Source: Hyphomicrobiales bacterium | GTDB taxonomy: Bacteria; Pseudomonadota; Alphaproteobacteria; Rhizobiales; Rhizobiaceae | Direction: 5' to 3' | DNA: 64,000 nt | Assembly: GCA_900470805.1 (NCBI GenBank) | Contig: UCCA01000002.1 | Coordinates: forward strand, 62,001 to 126,000 | Shown here: piece by piece, positions 44,201 to 50,200 of the stretch | How the letters are laid out: every line of letters starts with the position of its first letter | How positions within the stretch are numbered: position 1 is the stretch's first letter | Made by a program: the position numbers and the translations under genes | Notes under the pieces: model-generated | What the model saw: the letters and a program-made list of their open reading frames with translations, nothing else | Told to the model about the DNA's origin: nothing | Databases searched by the model: none

Positions 44201-47200
44201 TAGCCTCCGACGCCTCGCAGCCGAACGGAGGGATCTATTCGGTGACCGTGTTCGCCAGTGACGGCAACAGCTCGGTTGACCAGACCTTTACGGTGACGGT
44301 GTCGAACCCGGCGCCGGTCGCCCGCGACGATGCAGCCAGCACCGGCGAGAATGCCGATATCGCCGGCTCGGTTTTCGCCGACAACGGCAATGGCGTCGAT
44401 GTTGATCCCGACGGGGATGCCATTGTCGTCAGTGCAGTCAACGGCACGATAGCCAATGTGGGGGCACCGGCACTCGGTACCAACGGCGGGCTGTTCGTGA
44501 TTTCAAGCAACGGCAGCTACAGCTTTGTTCCGGGCACGGATTTCGACGAGCTGCGGGCAGGCCAACAGCGAACGACAAGCGTCACATACACGATCTCCGA
44601 TGGCCAGGGCGGGACCGCAACGGCCACGTTCACGGTAACCGTATCAGGCGTCAACGATCTTCCCGTAGGCTCGGATCTGTCGATCGTCACCAACGAAGAC
44701 ACCGCGACCAGTGGCCGGTTGCCGACCGCGACCGATGTCGATGGCGATCCGCTGGCCTATGCGGCGGGCACACAACCAGCTCACGGCAGTGTCACTATCG
44801 ATGCCGCAGGCTTCTACACCTACACACCGGCCGCCGATTTCAACGGTACGGACAGCTTCACCTACACGATCTCCGATGGAACCGCCGTTGTCACGCACAC
44901 CGTCAGCGTCATGGTTGCGCCCATCAACGACGCGCCGGTGCTTCAGGATGTCGTCCTATCGATCAACGAAGATGGTTCGGCTTCCGGACAGTTCGCAGCG
45001 ACGGATATCGACAACACCGCCGTCGATCTGAGCTACGCCCTCCAAAGCCCGGCAGCGAACGGGACAGTGGTGGTCAACGCCGATGGCACCTACACCTATA
45101 CCCCCAATCCGAATTTCAACGGAACCGACAGCTTCATCGTCATTGTCAGGGATCCGGGCCTCGCCAGCACGACAGCGACCGTGACGATCTCGGTCGGTGC
45201 CGTCAACGATCCGCCCGTTGCCGTCAACGATACCGCGGCCACGACCGAGAATGCGGCGATCTCCGGCAACGTGATTGTCGGGGGAGCCGGTGCCGATAGC
45301 GACGCTGACGGGGATGCACTGACTGTCGTCGGCGTCGGGGCCACGAGTGGTGGTGTCGGCATTGCCATTCCCGCACAGGGCGGTGGACGCTTCGTGATTG
45401 CCGCCAACGGATCCTATACCTTCGATCCCGGCAGCGATTTCGACTCGCTGCGCGCCGGCGAGACTGCGACGACCTCGATCGACTACACGATTTCGGACGG
45501 CCATGGAGGTATCGCGACCGCAACCTTGACTGTCACTGTGACCGGCGTGAATGACGCGCCGGAGGCGCCCGGGTTGCCGCAGCAGTCCAGTCTTGACGGG
45601 CAGACGGTGACGCTGGCTGTAGGTGCGCTGTTCACCGATGTTGACGGCGACACGCTGACATTTGACATCGCCGGCCTGCCGCCCGGCCTTGGCTTCGATC
45701 AGCGCACGGGTGAGATCACCGGGCGGATTCTCGCAGGGGCGTCGGGGGCCAGCGGCACCGCCATTTATACCGTCGCCGTAACCGCAAGCGATGGCGCTGG
45801 CGGGGCGGTCGTCCGGACATTTGCCTGGACCGTCACCAATCCGGCGCCGGATGCCGTCAACGACAATTTTGCCGTCAACGAAGGCGCAGTCCTGAGCGGA
45901 TCTGTGCTTGTCTCCAACGGCAATGGCCCGGATATCGATCCGGACGGCGATCCGCTGGCCGTGTCCGTGGTGACCACGACCGCGCATGGCACTCTGGTCC
46001 TCAACCTTGACGGCAGCTTCACCTATACCCCGACCGCCGGCTTCAACGGCACCGACAGCTTTGTCTATCGCATCGATGATGGCAATGGCGGCACCGACAC
46101 CGCGACCGCCATCATCGCCGTCGCACCGGTCAATGATCCACCTGTGGCTGGTGACAACAGCTTTACAGTCGCCGAGGATGGCGAGATCGTCATCGCCGTT
46201 CTCGATAACGACAGCGATCCAGACGGCGATCCGCTCAGCATCACCGAGATCGACGGACAGGCGATCGTGGCGGGCGGCAGCGTCACGCTCGCTTCCGGCA
46301 CGGTGACGCTCAACACTGACGGAACGCTGACCTTCGCCGCAGCGCAGGATTTTGGAGGCTCCCTCAGCTTTACCTATACTGTGTCCGACGGAAACCTCTC
46401 CGCGCAAGGCGTTGTCAGTGGCACGGTGACTAGTGTCAACGACGCACCCTTCAACACCCTTCCAGTGACCTTCAACGGGACTGAGGATACACCGCTGACG
46501 CTTGCCGGTATCTCGATCGGTGATGTCGATGCCGGTTCCGGGACGTTGACGGTGACGCTGAGTGTCGATGCAGGCACGTTGACGGCGTCGGCTGGCGGCA
46601 ACGTCCAAGTCGTGGGCAGCGGATCGGGGACGATCGTGCTGTCCGGCACGCTCGCGGATATCAACGCCTATCTTTCCGGCGCGGCGGCCCCCGTCTACCA
46701 GCCGGCATCGAATTCCGATCTGCCGGTGACGCTGACGATGACGACCAGCGATGGCGGCAACAGCGGTGCGGGCGGCGTCCAGACCGATACGGATAGCGCC
46801 ACCATCCTACTGGCGTCGGTCAACGATGCGCCTGTTGCGAGCGGATCGATGATCCAGACGCTCGAGGACACACCCGTCTCCGGCAATGTGACGGCAAGCG
46901 ACGCGGATGGTGATCCGCTGACCTATGTCGTCGCATCGGCTCCCGGCAATGGCACCGTCGTCGTCGATGCTGCCGGGCGTTATCTCTATTCTCCGAACAC
47001 CAATTTCAACGGTAGCGACAGCTTCGACATCAACATCAGCGACGGGCAGGGTGGCTCGACGACGGTGACGATTACGGTCACGGTGGTTGCTGTCAACGAC
47101 GCGCCAGTGGGTGCGGACCTGTCGGTCACCGCACAGGAAGATCAGACCCTGAGTGCCACGCTGCCGGTCGCGACCGATGTGGACAACGTCGGCCTGACTT

Positions 47201-50200
47201 ACGCGCTTTCGGGGCAGGCGGGCCACGGCACGGTTACGGTCGATGCAGGCGGCACCTACCAGTATGTGCCGGCGCCGAACTATAACGGCGCCGACAGCTT
47301 CACCTACAGCGTCTCCGATGGCCAGACGACATCGACCTATACCGTTTTGATCACCGTCGCCGCGGTCAACGACCTCCCGGTCAGCACAGGCACATCGGTG
47401 TCGGTCGAGGAGGACGAAACAGTCAGCGGCCAGTTGCCTCCGGCGTTCGATGTCGATGGCGATACCGTATCTTACGGTCTCGCGGTGCAGGCAGCGCATG
47501 GTACAGCGACTGTGAACGCGGACGGCAGTTACAGCTATACACCAGCGGCAGGCTACAATGGTCCGGATAGCTTCAGCTTCAGCGTCGACGATGGTACGGC
47601 AATCTCCACCTACCTGGTCAGCGTGACGGTCGGCGCGGTGAACGATCCGCCGAGTGGTTCCAACGCCACCATCACCGTGGCCGAGGACGGCTTGGCCAGC
47701 GGCAGTCTGCCGCTTGCGACCGATCCGGACGGCGACCCGCTGACCTACGGACTGGGCATAGCCCCCGCCCATGGCGCGGTCACCATCGCTGCCGATGGCA
47801 CCTACAGCTATCGCCCGGACGCGAATTACAACGGGACCGACACGTTCACCTACACTGTTTCCGATGGGCTTGACCAATCGACCTACGTGGTCTCTGTAAT
47901 CGTGACGGCGGTCAACGACGCCCCAGTCGGCTCGAACGCCGCCATCACCGTGTCGGAGGACATCCCCTTCGATGGCGTGCTGCCCGCCGCCAGCGATGTC
48001 GACGGCGATTCGGTCACATATGGTCTGGGCACGCAGGCGCTGCATGGCACCGTAACCATCAATGCCGATGGCACCTACCGATACGTGCCTGCCGCCAACT
48101 ACAATGGCACCGACAGCTTCACATACCGGGTGACCGACGGCGTCGCAGCATCGACCTACACCGTCGCGATCAACGTGAGCGCCGTCAACGACGCACCTGT
48201 TGGCAGCAACGTGTCGATCACCGTCGATGAGGATGGCTCGGTCAGCGGACAGTTGCCGGTCGCTGTCGATCCGGATGGTGATCCGCTGACCTATCTGCTT
48301 CAGAGCGGCGCGAGCCACGGGGTGGCGACGGTGCTCAGTGACGGGTCGTATAGCTACGCGCCAGCCTCGAATTTCTCCGGCACCGACACCTTCACCTATG
48401 CGGTCTTCGACGGCACGGTCACGTCGGTTTACACCGTGACGGTAACCGTCGGCGCTGAAAACGATGCGCCGACCGGTTCGGATGTTGCGATTTCGGTCTC
48501 GGAAGATACGAGCTACAGCGGTTCACTGCCGCTTGCCTCGGACGCGGACGGCGACACCATTCTCTATGGCCTGGGAACACCGGCAGCCCACGGCGCAGTC
48601 ACCGTTAATGCGGATGGTACCTTCAGCTACGTCCCGCAGCCGAACTATTCCGGGCCGGATCAGTTCACTTACACGCTGTACGACGGAACGGAGACCGTCA
48701 GCTACACCGTCATCATCAACGTGCAGGCGGTCAACGACGCGCCTGTCGGTTCCGACACCGCCATATCGGTCGGCGAGGACAACACATTCTTGGGCCAGTT
48801 GCCACCGGCGGTAGATGCCGACAACCAGTCCGTCACCTATGGTCTCGCCGCTGCCGCAGGCCACGGGGCCGTGACCGTCAACACCGACGGCACATTCAGC
48901 TACACGCCTGACAGCAACTACAATGGTATCGACAGCTTCAGCTATTCGGTCAGCGATGGTACGGCTATCAACGTCTACCGGGTCTCGGTGACGGTCAGCG
49001 CGATCAACGACGCGCCTGTCGGAGCCGACACCTCGATTTCGGTCCTGCAGGGAACGGTCTCCACGGGCAATCTGCCGCCGGCCTTCGACGTCGAGGGCTC
49101 CGCCGTGACTTATGGACTGGGCGCCCAGGCGGCCCACGGCACCGTTACCATCGGGGCGAACGGCGCCTATAGCTATCAGCCGGACGCGGGCTTCGCCGGG
49201 AACGATCAGTTCACCTACACGCTCTCCGACGGCACGGCCCTGTCGGTCTACACGGTGACTGTCTCCGTCGGCGCCAACAACAGCGCGCCATCGGCGCAGG
49301 ATGCCACGCTAACCGTCGCCGAGGATACACCCTTCATGGGTAGATTGCCGGTGGCCACGGATGCGGATGGCGATCCCGTGGCCTATGGTCTGGCAGCAGA
49401 CGCGGCGCATGGTGTCGTGACTGTTATGGCCGACGGTCGGTACTCATACATCGCCGATCGCAACTACAATGGCGCCGACCAGTTCAGCTATTCCGTCAGC
49501 GATGGGCGGGCCACGGTGATCTACCGCGTGTTCATCAACGTCACGCCGGTCAACGATGCGCCTGTCGGTTCGGATGCGGCGATTTCCCTTGCCGAGGACA
49601 CGACATTCACCGGTCAGTTGCCGTCGGCGAGCGATGCAGACGGCAGTTCCCTGGTTTATGGTCTGGCCGCGGCGGCGGGACATGGGACCGTGACGATCGA
49701 CGCCAGCGGCGCGTTCAGCTATACCCCCGACAGCAACTACAACGGAACCGACAGCTTCAGCTACTCGGTCAGCGATGGCCTTGCCACCAACGTCTATCGC
49801 GTCACCGTCTCGATTGCAGCCGTCAACGACGCGCCCATCGGTTCGGACACCTCGATCTCGGTGGAGGAGGGGACCGTTGCCACAGGCAACCTGCCAGCAG
49901 CCGTCGATCCCGAAGGAACTGCCGTGACCTATGGGCTGGGCGCGCAAGCGGTCCATGGCACTGTCACTGTCGGCGCGAACGGAACCTATACCTATCAGCC
50001 AGATGCGAACTTCAGCGGCAGCGATCGGTTCACATACACCGTGTCCGACGGATCGGCGACATCGGTATATACCGTGACCGTATCGGTTGGCGCCGCCAAT
50101 AGTGCTCCGGTCGGCAACGATGCGACGCTGACGCTTGCCGAGGACACGCCGACAACTGGCCGCCTGCCGGTCGCGGCGGATCCGGATGGCGACGCGGTGA